DNA from: Elusimicrobiota bacterium
GTDB lineage: Bacteria > Elusimicrobiota > Elusimicrobia > O2-12-FULL-59-9
DNA length: 19,829 bases
Assembly (NCBI GenBank): GCA_016206405.1
Contig: JACQRQ010000291.1
Location: forward strand, 1 to 19,829
Reading direction: 5' to 3'
The position numbers were made by a program, and so were the translations under genes. The notes beneath the pieces were generated by a model. It was not told the DNA's origin. It saw only the letters and a list, made by a program, of their open reading frames with translations, and did no database searches. This document shows, in pieces, positions 1 through 13,200 of the stretch (the stretch's first letter is position 1; each line of letters opens with the position of its first letter).

Positions 1-2
1 AC

Positions 3-1214
3 CAAGCCAAGAACACGGCGGGCTCCGATGGCAACGTGGAGGGGAGCGCGGCGACGGTGAGCTTTACTTACGACACGTCGTTGCCGACGGCGACGGTCAC
101 CAGCGCGGCGCACGGGTCGGTGAGGGCGTACGTGAACCTGGCGTCTGGGACGGTGAGCGACGCGGCGCCGGGGCAGGTCCAGAACGTGTGGCTGCATATA
201 AAGGATAACAGGCAGGCGCCGCCGCTTTACTGGGACGGGGACAGTTGGGAGAACAACGCCTCGGCTTCAACGACGACGGCGGTGCATCCCAGTTCCTGGA
301 GCTATGTGGGGCTGCCGAATTTCGCCAACGGGGGAGTTTACACGATGTGGGTGGAGGCGGAGGATATGGCGGGCAACCGGCAGGCGTTGTTCCAGACGGG
401 CAACGGGTCGAGCGCGACGTTTACGGTGGATAAGGCATCGCCGAGCGTGACCTTTGTGCTGCCGCCCAACTCCAACTACATCGCGCCGGCGCTGGCGTCG
501 ATATCGGGGACGGTGGCGGACCCGAACTGGCCGGACAATTCCGGGATAGCGGATTCGGCGGGGAGCGTGGAGGTGCAGATACAGTATTTGGAGGGGAGCG
601 CGACGTACTATTACGACAACGCGGGAACGTTTACGAGCGGGTTGAACGCCGGCAATTCGTGGTTCAACGCGAGCAATTACGGACAGGAGGGGCCGTCGTC
701 GGGCAGTTGGAGGTATAACACGGGGGGTTTGGGCGGGGCGTGGATATCGGACAAGAACTACACGATACGGGTGAGGGCCAAGGACCAGGCGGCGCCGGTG
801 GTCAACCAGTCGGACGCGTACGTGCTCAGCGATGTGTTTATCGACACGACGCCGCCGAGCTCTTTGGTGAGTTATCCTGGGCACAACACGTATGTGAGGG
901 ATTTGAGCGTGATCTCCGGGACGGCCAACGGGGACAGCGCGGGGCTGGGGACGGGCGGGGTGGGGGTTCGGATACGCGACAGCATGGGCGATGGTTTTGG
1001 CGGCAACGACACGTACTGGAACGGGAGTGCGTTTGAGACGGTATTGAGTTCGGTGGCGGTGACGCCAGCGGGAGGTCCGCAGGGGACGCTCAATTGGAGC
1101 TACAGCGTGCCCTTTACGCCGGTGTCGGGCAGGCAATATCAAGTGACTTCGATTGCGCAGGACCGTGCGGGGAACGTGCAGGCTGCGACGTCGACCAACA
1201 CGTTTACGTATGAC
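3..1214 (+). repeat. Super-repeat copy 1 (tail of A0 through A3), with divergent codon usage
   Basis: This block of about 404 residues matches 4149-5369 unit for unit: 119, 138 and 123 residues here against 118, 138 and 127 there. Shared strings include DGNVE, FTYDTS, ASGTV, IKDNRQ, GPSSG, WRYNTGGL, AWISDK, IDTTPPSS, SGTANGDS and YWNG. Codon choice is unlike the rest of the gene. In unit A1 (75-431) I count 13 of 16 Ala codons as GCG and 11 of 12 Thr codons as ACG, with GGG the main Gly codon. ATA for Ile and AGG for Arg are frequent through the block and uncommon after it. The match reaches the left edge of the window, so the copied block probably extends further upstream. Confidence 0.85.
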
Positions 1215-4200
1215 AACACGTTATCGACGGTGGCGGTGGGCGTGCCGGCGGACAATGCCTTGCATGGACCTAGCGCCGCCTATGACGCGGCCAAGCCCCT
1301 GCCTTTGGTGACGGGAACGTCGAACGACGCGACTGCCGGAGTCAAGCGCGTTGAAGTCCAGATCGAAAATTTGACTGATTCCACCAAGTGGGACGGAGAT
1401 AGTTGGGAAGTGTCGGTTTCCAGTTATTTGGCGGCGGCAGGAACCAATCCCTGGAGCCTGGCGGCGCCGGCGCCGGATTGGCTCGGCCAGAAACAGTATC
1501 AGTTGACGGCACGGGCTTTCGATTTCGCAGAAAACGTATCCACCGGTTCGGCCATAAAATTTAAGTACGATTCCAGCGCGCCAGTGGCGGGATTGCAGGC
1601 TCCCGATGCCGCCTATGAAAATTACCTCCCCACGCTGAGCGGCACGGCGACGGAAACGGCGTTGACCGGACCGCGCTCCAAGATTCTCAAGGTGCAGGTA
1701 TCCATTCAGGATGACCCTTCCGCGCCGGGGAATTTCTGGAGCGGAAGCGCGTTTTCCGTCAACGATTTGGCCAGCTCCTGGCTGGATGCCACAGGTTACC
1801 AGTCCCCGGGAATACCTCCGGACGTGGACAGCGTCAACGAGTGGCGATATACGGGCTCCACGCCCAGTTGGGTGAACGGCAAGACATACGCCGTCCGCTC
1901 GAGGGCCGTGGATCAATCCGGCAACCTATCCGTGATTTCCTCCTTTACATTCACCTTCGACGTGTCCGCGCCGACGACGACCGTCACACTGCCGGGCGCG
2001 GGCGACTACCAACAGGATTTGCCTCGGATCACGGGAAGCATTTCCGATGTCGTTTCGGGAGTGTCGACCGTGGAAGTGGCCGTCAAAAACTCCATCAACC
2101 AGTTCTGGGACGGCGGCGGATTTTCTCAAACGTATGACCAGCTTGGAGCCGTAAACGCTTGGAGGACGGCTTCGGTTCATGCCAGCAGCTTCAGTCTTGC
2201 CGACGCCAATCTGGACGCGAATTTCGACGGCCTCACCAGTCCCAAACAATTTACCGTCTTTGCGCGCGGCAAGGACGCGGCGGGAAACCGGAATCGGGGG
2301 GACGAGGAGCCGGGCGGGGGCTTCGTGTTTAATATTGATCATCATCCGCCCGTATCCGTCACCACCTATCCGGTCGCCAATTCGGGCGTCAGCGGCCTCG
2401 CGGTTCCCATCGCCGGCACGGTCGCCGATCAAACCGGCGGCGCGGGAGTCAATCAGGTTCAAATCAAGCTGCGCCGCTTCGACAACGTCGGCAATCTCCG
2501 CCATTGGGACGGCCAAGGAACCTGGCAGGTCGCGGATCAAGGCTTCAATTTGCCGACGACTTTGGCAGGGTCGGCGTGGACAAGCCAAGACGCTTCTTTG
2601 TCCCAAGCGGCGTTCAATGACGGTTATCGCTATGAGGCCATCACGCAGGGGCGCGACAATGCAGTTCCGGCCAATTATGAGATGATCTTTGCGACCGCAG
2701 CTTTCATCTTCGACCGGTCGACCCCGACGGTGAGCCTGAGCACGCCGATGGCCAACAGCTATTTCAAGGCTCTCACCTTGGCGTCGGGAAGCTTTGCCGA
2801 AGTCGTGACTGGCGGCAATATCCCCTCCGGCGTGGACCAAGTCGCCGTCGAAATCCTGGATATCACCGGCGATGCGCTGGCTAACGGCGCCTCGTGGTGG
2901 AATCTCAACAGCGCTTCCTGGCAATCGAACGAGACATCAACCGCCGCCGTCCTCTACGCCAGCACATGGACTTCTTCAGGCGTTCCCGCCTGGGGCCGCG
3001 GACGTCCCGATGCCGAGACCCGCAGCTACCGCATCCGCGCGCGCTCACGCGACTTGGCGGGCAACGCGGGCAATTTCAGCGCCGTGGCCTCCAGCGCCAC
3101 CTATGACGTCCAAGAGCCGACCACGACGGTCAGCTCCCCGGCCGACGGGTCGAGCCCCCTCTCGCTCAACAGCATTGCCGGCACGGCGGGGGACAACGCC
3201 AGCGGCGTCCAGCTTATCTTGATTTCCATACAGCAGGACAGCGCGGGTAATTCGCCGCACGCCGATAATGGGAAGTATTGGAACAACACCGCTCAAGCGT
3301 GGCAGGGCGCCGCGTCTTGGTGGCCTGTGGACAGTTTTAACTCCGGAACAGGCAACTGGACGGCGATTTCGACCGCGGTGGCGCCGACCCTGCTGCCCCA
3401 GTTCTATTACATTATTCGCTCCAGCGCGACCGATACCGCCGGCAACGCCCAGGCCGTATCTTACGCCTCCAGATTCCGTTTTTCGCCCCCCAATTCCCAA
3501 ACCGGCATCTTGACGCCGGTAAATTTAGCCGTTTATAAAAACTTGACCGCCATTTCAGGCACAGCCAACGTGAACACCAGTTCGGTGACTCTCGAAGTTC
3601 GGTCCTCATCAAACGGATACTATTGGAACTTCAACAGCCTTTCATGGCAACTGGCGTCCCTCACGACCGGGCCTATCATCCCATCGGCAGGCGCGTGGAA
3701 TTTTGGCGCCAATTTGCCGCCGATGGTGGATGGAACCAGCTACACCGTCCGGTCCATCGGTTATAACTCCTATGCCGTCGCCGAGCCCTCTCCCCCGGCG
3801 TCGACTTATCAAGTGGATGTTTTGGAGCCTGATTCCGGCATTAATTTCCCAAACCAGAGCTTTCATAACTCGATTGCCGACATCCACGGCACCGCCTCAG
3901 ACCCTCTGACCGGCGTTATCGCTTCAGGCGTCGATGCGGCGAAGCTGGCCGTGCAGATTCAGGCCAACACCGGGGCTAACGCCGGAAAGTATTGGGATCA
4001 AGCCGCGCAGAACTGGATCGCGGATGCGACCAAATTCAACGCCGCCCCGTATTATGTGGCCGGAAGCTCTTGGGAGTTTATGTCGTCCGTCGGCACGAAG
4101 ACTTGGGTCGACGGCGTCAACTATACCGTGCGGGCCCGGGCGACCGATAAAGGCTTGAACACCGCCGCGGCCGATGGCAACGTCGAAACCTCTCTGCCGT

Positions 4201-7200
4201 TCGTCACATTTACCTATGACACCTCCATTCCGACGGCCACGATCTCGAGCCAAGTTGATTCCAAGGTTTATTCCGCGCTTTCAATCGCTTCTGGGACGGT
4301 GGCCGACAGCGCTCCGGGCGTCTTAAATCGAGTGCGGATCAATATCAAGGATAACCGGCAAAATCCACTTTTGTATTGGGACGGCGGCAACTGGCAGACC
4401 AGCAACACTCCGCCGACGGCGTCGCTGCATCAAACATCCTGGACGTTTACGGCGCTGCCGGACTTCGCCGACACGGGCTCTTATACGCTATGGGTCGAAG
4501 CGCAGGATAAGGCCGGAAATACCCAGGCCGTGTTTTCCGCCGCCAATAATTCCAGCATGACATTCACTAACGACGAAGCGGCTCCGGCCGTCACCTTCAA
4601 CTTGCCGGGCGCAAGCGGGTACGTCACCAACTCTTTGCCCTCCATCTCCGGCACCGCGGAGGATCCCAATTATCCCTTGAACGCCGGCATCAACGGAGTT
4701 TCGAATATTCAGGTTAGGATCAAATATATTGAAGCCGGGACGACCTACTACTACAACAACGCCGGGGCGTTTTCCTCCAGCGGGCTGGATGAAAACAACG
4801 CTTGGTCCAACGCCAGCGTTTTCGCCGGGTATGGCCCCTCCAGCGGAACATGGCGCTACAATACCGGCGGGCTGGCCAATGCCTGGATCTCCGACAAGGC
4901 CTACACCATCAGCGCCAGGGCGGTCGACAACGCTTTGCCGGCCGGAACGCAATCTTCAGCGTTCAACTTATTCAGCGTCGTCATAGACACCACGCCGCCA
5001 TCCTCAAAAGCAAGCGTTCCCGTCAATAACGCCATCGTTCGGAGCGTCCCGGCGATTTCCGGCACCGCCAACGGCGATTCAGGGGGAATTTCCGGCGGTT
5101 CAGGATCAAAGATCGAGGTTAAAATCATTGATTCTGTTGATAACGTGTTCGATGCCAACGACGCTTATTGGAACGGCGCCGCCTTCACGTTGAACTCGAC
5201 CAACGTGGTGACGGCGACGCTCCTGGGAGGGCCCAACGGGCAGTTCAATTGGCAATATACGGCCGCGGTTCCGTATCAAAGCGGCCACAAGTATCAGGCG
5301 ACCTCCATCTCCTATGATTTGGCCGGCAACATGGAGACGAAAACCTCCACGATCACCTTCACTTTCGACAATTCCGAGCCGCAGCTTGACGTCAGCTTCC
5401 CGGCGGCGGGCGGCTCCATCAAAGCGTTGTCGCAGATTTTGGGCACCGCCTCGGATGCTTACGGGGTCGTTTCAGCGTCGGTCTCAATACGGGAGGCGGT
5501 GTCGCAACTTTATTGGAGCGGCTCGACGTTCACTTCGACGCCCGAGTTGTGGTACAGCGCCAACCTCACCGGAGGCCCCGTCAATTACGTCTGGAACTAT
5601 TCTTCGGCGACGCTCTCCCTGCAGGACCATACCCAATACCAAATCAATGTCCGCATTCAGGACGCCGCCGGCAATGTGGCGGTGCGGCCGACTTTGCTGT
5701 TGTTCACGCTGGATGCCACGCCGCCAGCCTCCAGCGTCGCAGCGCCCGCGGACGCCGTATTTGTCCGCCAATTGACGCAGATAACAGGAACTTCCAGCGA
5801 CGCCGGGCCCTTCGCCTCAGGCGTCGGCGGCATCGAGACACGCATCCGGCGCAACAGCGACAACCAGTATTGGCAGCCGGGAAGCGGCTGGGGGCCGGAA
5901 GCGACGGGCTGGCTGGCAACGTCGGGCGCGCCTCAATGGAGCAAAACGACGGCCCTGCCGCCCGCCTCGGACAACGACGCGACCGGCCTGCTGACCGGCC
6001 GGACCTACAGCATTGGGTCGCGGGCTTTCGACGTCTCCGGCAACACGCAGACGGCAATTTCAGCCGGCCCCACCATCACCTTCGACTTGCAGGCGCCGCA
6101 AGTCAAGGTCGCGGTGACCGCCAACGACGTCGACGCGCCGGGCGCTAAATTTTATAATTCCATCGCTCAAATCACGGGAACGGCGACGGACAACTTCAAT
6201 ATCACCCAGGTGGAATACCGGATCAAAGACGAGGTGGGGGGATACTGGACGAGCGGGGCCGTTTTCGGCGGCAACAACGAGGCGTGGCACGTGGCCCAAG
6301 GCACTTCGGCGGCCGGTTCGGTCGTTTGGAGCACGACCAGCCTGCCAAGTTGGAACAATCAGGAGTTTACGCTCAGTATTCGGGCCCGGGATTCGGCCGG
6401 CAACAATTCCGCCGTTTATTCCACCAGCACTTTCAAGTTCGACGACGTCAGCCCCGTGTCCAGCGTCACCGTGCTCAACAATGGGGTGGTGGCCAATTCC
6501 TTGCAGACGATTTCCGGCACCGCCTACGACACCAACGGCGCCAGCCGGGTTCGCCTGCGCGTCAAAAACCTGGGTCCGAGCGCCTTCGCGGGAAAATACT
6601 TCACCGGAACCGGCACCGGGCCGGACAGTTGGGGAACGGACGCCAGCTTCTTCATCGATCAAAAAGCGCTGACCGGATCGCCGCCCAGCCAGGAGTGGAG
6701 CTACTCTCATGCCGCCATGATTTCGACCGGTCTTTGGACGACGGGAGACGCCTATGAGATCACCACCCAGGCGTTGGACGTCGCCACCAACCTGGAAATC
6801 GCCTACTCGACGCTGACCTTCACCTTCGACCGCCAGCCCCCCGTCGTGGCGGTGGTTTATCCGGCCAACGGCGGCTATTACCCATCGTCGGCTTTAAGTT
6901 TCAGCTCCGGAACCGTGACCGACGCTCCCGCCGGCGTCGCCAAAAACGTTGACTTGGACGCCAATTGGGGAACGCGCTTGAGCCTTCGGGAAGTGCAGAC
7001 CGGCAAATATTACGACGTGGCGACTTCCACCTTCGACGCCACTATTGAGAAATTGCTTTTGACCGACACCACCGGATGGCTTCTCAATATCACCAATCCG
7101 AGCGCCAAGTTCACCAGCGGCTACCACTACCAGATCAAGGCGGTGGGGCGCGACAAGGTTGATAATTTTCAAAGCACCCAGGCGGCGACGCCGATTCAGT

Positions 7201-10200
7201 TTTTGATCGATGACCATCACACAACGGCCAATATCCTGACGCCCGGATCCAACGGCAGCGTGCAGTTCGACACCTTGGTGCTGGACGGCACCGCCCTAGA
7301 CACCGACCCGGATGGGGGCGGCGGCAAGGCCGCATCCGGCATTGAGGCGGCAGCGGATATTTTGCTCTCCATCCGGCGCGATGAGTCGCCCTTGGACCCC
7401 AACACCCCCGGGAATGAGGATTTTTATTGGAACGGCAGCACCTGGGTCGTCAACACCGACGGCTTAAACGACATCCCGAGCGGCCGCTGGGTGACGGCCA
7501 CCAGTTTCAACGCCGGAGGCGGGAGCTGGGTTTACAACACGCTTTCCAAAAACGTAAGCCCTTCCAACGCCTGGCTGCGCGGCCGGGACTACGTGGTGCG
7601 CGCCAGGGCGCGCGACCGGGCTGGAAATCTCTTAACCCCCGCCGATTCTCTGCCCCAGAGATACTTCACGGTGGCCGCCGAGGCGCAAAGTTTTGTGATC
7701 ACGCTCAACGACCCTCCTCCATGGACGGCCGGGATCGCCAAAACCATCGCCGTCGAAGCCAGGGATGATTTAAATCAACTGGCGTCCAACTTCAACGGAA
7801 CGGTCCATTTTGTCACCAATGACACGATCGAAGGATCTGCGGCGCCGGAGGCCGCGGGCAACGGACTGCCGGCCGATTACCAATTCACCACCGGAGCGGG
7901 TCAAGACAACGGGAGGCACACCTTCACAGCGGGCGTCATCTTGCGCGCCGCCGACAACAACCGCTCCATCCGCGCCCAGCAGGTGGGCAAAGAGGGCGTC
8001 AACGGAACGGTCGCCGGCATCAAGGTGGCCACGACCACGGCCGACCGGGTTTTGATTTTTGTCGCCGGAGATCAAGCCCCCGCTCCCGGAAACGTGACCA
8101 CCCGGGGACGGACCGGCACGGTGGGCGTCAAGATGGCTGGAGAGACATTCAACGTCACGGTTCGGGTGACGGACCAGTATTACAACCTGGTCACTTCCAG
8201 CCAGCCGACGGTGACGGTCGCGACCGACGATCCTTACGACGCGGATCCGGGACAAGTCGCTTTGCTCAACGGCCAACAGACGCTGAGCGTCACTTTTGTC
8301 TCCAAAGGCGGCAATGTGACCTCGCCCTCAGACAACATTCCGCCCTACCGGCACGTCCTGGTCTCCGGCGCCGGCGCCCCGAGCGATAATTATAACCGGA
8401 CGGATGATATTACGGTGAGCGCCAATCCGAACCTGACCAAGCGCTTGATTTTGCGCTATCCGGGAGAATCGCTGGATCCCGGCAACTCAGCGGCCGGCGG
8501 CAAGAATTCGAGCCAGGCGCCGGCTTTGCAGCAGGCTGGGTCCACCTTTACGGTCACCGCCTATGCCGCCGACAACTATTTCAATCCTTTCGACGCGGCC
8601 CAGTCCCAAGAGCCCCAGGTTTGGCTCATCACCTCCGATCCCTACGACGTGCATCCTTCCACCAAGATATTGACCGGCGGCGCCACCACTTTCGGCGTCA
8701 ATATGGTGACGGCCGGGACCCGCACCGTCACGGCCACGGACGGCGCCGTCGGTTTCGTGGATTACACCCCCGATGTGGCGGGAGCTCGCGAGGCGACGGT
8801 GGCTCCGGCTGAGGAAATAAAACTTCAGATCCTGGCGCCCGGCGAGTCGCCGGCGCCCGGATCGCCCGGCGGAAAATCAAACGCCCCGAATTTGCTCACG
8901 GCCGGCGACACGGCTTATATCACGGTGAATTTGGTCGACCGCTTCTTCAACGTCGTGAATTCCACCAACGCTCTCAACACGGACGTGGTCAACCCGGAGG
9001 TCTCCCTGACATTGTCCGACACGCACGACCAGGACTGGTTCCCGGCCAATGATACGCCTCAGGTGCTTCAAAACGGATCCAAGAACTTTCCGGTTATTCC
9101 CGTCACCCGCAATGTGGGCGGCGGCTGGACTCTGAGCGCCGTAGACACCGGGGGCAATGGAACGGCCTACACCAACGCGACGCTGACCGGCGTGAAGGTC
9201 CAGCATGCGACGGCGGTCCGTCTGCAGATTTTGACGCCGGCATTCGGCGGAGGCGGCGAAGCGGCGGAGGAAGGGAAATATCCGAACGGCAAAATCAACT
9301 CTCCGGGACCGTTGAAGGCGGGCAGTAAAGCGCAATTGACGGTGCGTGCGGTTGACCAATTCTGGAATCTCGCCAAGACCGGCTCCGCGGACCGGCAGGT
9401 TAGGATTTTAAGCAACGATTCTTACGCGACCGTGCCGGCCGCGGCGTCGCTCAACCTGGGCGAGAAAATATTCGCGGCCACGGCCGGCGACGCTTTTACG
9501 GCGAAAGTCGCCACCTCGGGCTGGCTGTCCATCACCGCGGCGGATGATTCCGGCTACGCTCCGCTTTTGTCGTCGCAGACGGTCTCAGGCATCGACGTCA
9601 ACGCGGGCGACGCCAACCGGCTGCAGGTTCTTCTGCTGGGATCGCCGGGCCAGACTCCGGAGCCCGGATCCTCCAAAGGATTTAAGGGAACGGCGCCGCA
9701 GGCGACGGCGGGCGTCTCCTTCAACGCCAAGGTGCGTTTAACGGACGCCCAATGGAATTTGATTCAATCGGGCGCCGCGATGCCGACCGTGCATCTGACC
9801 ACCGCGGCCTCCGGCGACTACGCTTCGGTTCCGGCGGATAAACAACTCACGGCCGGCGAAGCGACCTTCGCTTTCAAGCTTTATAACGCGCGAAACGACG
9901 TCAGCCTCTTGGCCGACGACATCACCGAAACCTACTTAGACGGCGCTTCTTCCACCTTCACCGTCACGGCCAACGAGTCCGCCGTTCCCCAAATCATCGT
10001 GCTCCTCCCCTCGCAATCGCTCGCGTCCGGAAAGCCCGACGTCGCGCCTTCCGGCTTTTTCGGCTACGGGGGAAAGGCCGGCTCGCTCGAAAACCAAATC
10101 GCCGGCGTATCCTTTGAGGCGACGGCGGCCGCCGTGGACTCATATTACAATCTCTTATCGACGAACGCCGTGGTGACCATGACCCCCAACGACCCCTATG

Positions 10201-13200
10201 CCGATCCTCAAAGCAAGGCCCTAGCGGGAGGCACGACGACCTTCACCTTCGCTTTAAGAAAGGGAGAGTTGTCGAATGCGCGAATTTTCACGCCCTCTGC
10301 GCCGGGTTTCACCGGGAATTCCAGTTCCGGCTTCAATGTGCTGCATGGCAGCCTGGCCGACGCCAAACTCCAACTCCTGGTCGCCGGAGAGAGCTCCCTG
10401 CCCGGTTCTCCCACGGGCAAGTCGGGACAGCCCAACGGCGGCCAGCCGTTTACGGCCGGGGTTTCTTTCAACGCCAGCGTCAATCTGGTGGATGCTTTTT
10501 ATAACCTGATCGACGAAGGACCGCCTTCGCCGGTTCGGCTTCAATTGAGCGACACCGATCCCAACACCTCCGATCCGGATCCAAATCCGGCGAGTTCCAG
10601 CTTTCAGCTTGCGGGAGGGCCGAGCGCCTCGCGAGACCATACTTTCCGCACGGCGACGGGCTCCGGCTGGAAGCTGCGGGCATCAACGGTGAGCACCGGC
10701 GGCTACCCGGCGGATGAATCGCCGCTTCTGAAAGTCAAAGCCGACGCCTCCGGAACGGGGGCTAGGCTGCAAGTCGTGCTTCCTGGCGAGGAAATCGCCC
10801 CCGGCAGCGTCGACGGCAAGACTGCGGCCTTTCCCGCCGCTCAAACCGCCGGCGTATCCTTCAGCCTGACGCTGCACACCGTCGATCAGAACTGGAACAT
10901 CATTTTCGACACCAACGTCGTGGTGAGCCTGGGGGCTCCATTGGACCCGAATTCTTCCGGTCTTTCCGGCTCTTTCGTCCTTTCCGGCGGAACGCGGATC
11001 GTCAGCGATGTGGCGCTTTATAAGGCGCAAAATAACGTCGTTATCCAGTCCACGCATTCTTTCGGCGGCGATTCCGGCATCAATTACGGCGCGGCTCTGG
11101 GAAATCCGGCTGCGCGCGGCGTCAACGTCGGGGCCAACCAAGCGCGGAAGCTGCAGGTCTTGCTGCCCGATCAAAACGCGGTTCCCGGCAGCACCGGGGC
11201 GGGACAGAGCGGTCCTATCCAAAATCAGGTGGCGGGGCAGACTTTCTTCGTTACCGTGAAGGCCACCGATGATTACTGGAATATCCGCTCCGACACTTCG
11301 ACGAATGTTCGGTTGTCGTCAACCGATCCCTATGCTCCCGCCAGCACCCAGACTCTGGTCGTGGGCACCACGGTGTTTTCCTATTTCGCTTATCGCGCCG
11401 GCGCGCAGAAGCTGACGGCCAAGGATGTCGGCGGCGGCGCTTTGGCCCTTTTCGAGACCAATCCCGTCACCGTCAATCCATCCAGCTTTGTGAAGCTTTT
11501 AACCTTGATGCCGGGGGAAATCTATGAGCCCGGCAAGCTGCCGCACAATACGGGCGCCGCCGGCGGACGTCTGGGAACTGCGGACAATTTGACGGCAGGA
11601 ACGGCCTCGACTTTTTCGGTGCGGGGCGTGGACGCCTATTGGAACACCGTCAACGTCAGCCCGGATGTCACCATTACCCTGTCGGATCCCTACGCGGAGA
11701 TTCCATCAAAACAGCCGTTGGAAGGCGGGGCGACGCAATTCGTCTTTGTTCCGGTCACGGGCGGAAGCCAAACGGTCAACGCGTCCGTCGGCGGGGTTAG
11801 CTCCAGCACTTCCAGCGTCTTTTTGGTGGCGCCGAACGATGCGGTGGCCTCCATCGGCCGCTTATTGGTTCTCCTTCCGGGCGAAACGCATGCCGCCGGC
11901 CGGGGAGGCTATGGGGCCGGCGGCTCTCCGGGCAACGAAACGGGCGGCAAGACGCCCTCCAGCGCGCCTTCGCCCCGGACAGCCGGGACGCCGTTTGCCG
12001 TCACGGTGATGCTGACCGACGGCAAATGGAACCTGATCCCGGTCAGCGGCCGGAACGTGACGCTCAGCAGCGACGATCCCAGCTCTTTAATCGGCGGTTT
12101 GGGCGCCCAGACCCTGCAATCCGGCGCCACGGTCTTTAACGTGACCCTTTATACGGCGGTCGTAGCCACCGGAACGGCCCGGAATTTCACCGCCACCGAC
12201 GCGGGCCTGCCAAACCCCACCTACCGGACTCCAGCTCTTAAGCTGCTTCCGGGCGATGCCTCAGCCATCCGGCTCCTGGCGCCGGGGGTGCGGGAAGCGC
12301 CTGGCACCGCCGCCCGAAGGAGCGGAACGCCGACAGCGGCGATCGCGGGCGTCACGTTGGAAACGACAGTGCAAATGGTTGATAAGTGGGGCAACCGCGT
12401 CGCCTCTCAGACGACGGTCAACCTGGTCACGGACGATTCCTATGCCGCTCTGCCGGCAGCGGTGGCTCTGAGCAATACGGTCTCCGGCGGAGCGACCACC
12501 TTCCTTTTGACTTTAAGCCAGGCGCGGCCGAGCGCCGCCGCTTCGTATTCCGCCGCCGCGGTGACGGCCACCGTCGCGCTCAATCTCTTGAGCTCCGACG
12601 CGCTTTCTTTCGCCGTGGACCCGGATGTCAACGGCCTTTCCGGCTCGCTCCGGCTGCAGGTGTTGGCGCCCAATCTACAGGCGGCGCCCGGCAATTTGGC
12701 TGCGGGCGGCGTCTCCGGAGAGGCGCAAAGCCTCACGGCCGGAATTCCGGTTCAGGCGACGGTCAACATCACCGACAGTCGCTACAACAAGCTTGATCTT
12801 TTGACTTCGGCTTATTTCACGATAACGGGCGATCCCTACGCGGTCGCTCCGGCGACGGTCACCCTCACCAACGGCTCCAACACGCAGCAATTTATCTTCT
12901 ACGCCAAGAGCAATAACACCCGCATCCAGGCGCGCTACGAAAAAAACAACTACCTGGCGGGGGAAACTCCCGCTCTGACGGTGCAGAGCGCTTCCCTGGC
13001 GCGGCTGGTCATTTTAAATGAAGGCGAAAGCCTCGCCTTTGGAAAACCGGATATCACTCCGGCGACTTTCAACGGCACGGGGGGCAAATCCGGCTCTCCT
13101 CGCTTCCAGGTTGCCGGAGCTTCGGTGGCGGTGACCGTGCAGGCGACCGATTTTTATTACAACCCGGTGGCTTCCAATGTGAGCGTGACTCTTTCCGCCT

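Larger units (their letters stand above)
3..7673 (+). repeat. Array A: 20 complete plus 1 partial Ig-like units
   Basis: Units are cut after the closing D of a TFTFD-like motif. Starts: 3 (partial), 75, 432, 846, 1215, 1572, 1962, 2340, 2715, 3108, 3483, 3819, 4221, 4575, 4989, 5370, 5715, 6087, 6444, 6831, 7212; the last ends at 7673. I call them A0-A20; complete units are 112-154 residues. Each has, in order, a P-x-S/T start strand, SGTAxD (variants SGTVAD, TGTATD, AGTVAD), an S-G-V step followed by a VxVxI strand, YWxGxxW, a central Trp, then GxxYxVxxRAxDxAGN and the closing TFTFD. This is the pattern of bacterial Ig-like or cadherin-like sandwich repeats. Sequence is well diverged between units except for the duplicated block A0-A3/A11-A14. 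A9 ends RFRF without the closing Asp, and A20 is the longest unit. Likely role: a rigid extracellular rod. Confidence 0.9.

Noticed and set aside
267..1142. Long open frame on the - strand (291 codons)
   Set aside because: It is antisense to the giant gene; its product is an implausible Arg/His/Pro-rich sequence without domains. It arises because the + strand codons here rarely give stops in reverse.
1926..2924. Open frame of 332 codons on the - strand
   Set aside because: Antisense shadow of units A5-A8; its Arg/Gly/Asp-rich product shows no recognisable domain, while the + strand frame holds clear Ig-like repeats throughout.
5513..6148. Open frame of 211 codons on the + strand in another frame
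   Set aside because: It overlaps units A15-A17 of the main frame; its product is Arg/Gln/Gly-rich without domains, a frame-shift shadow.
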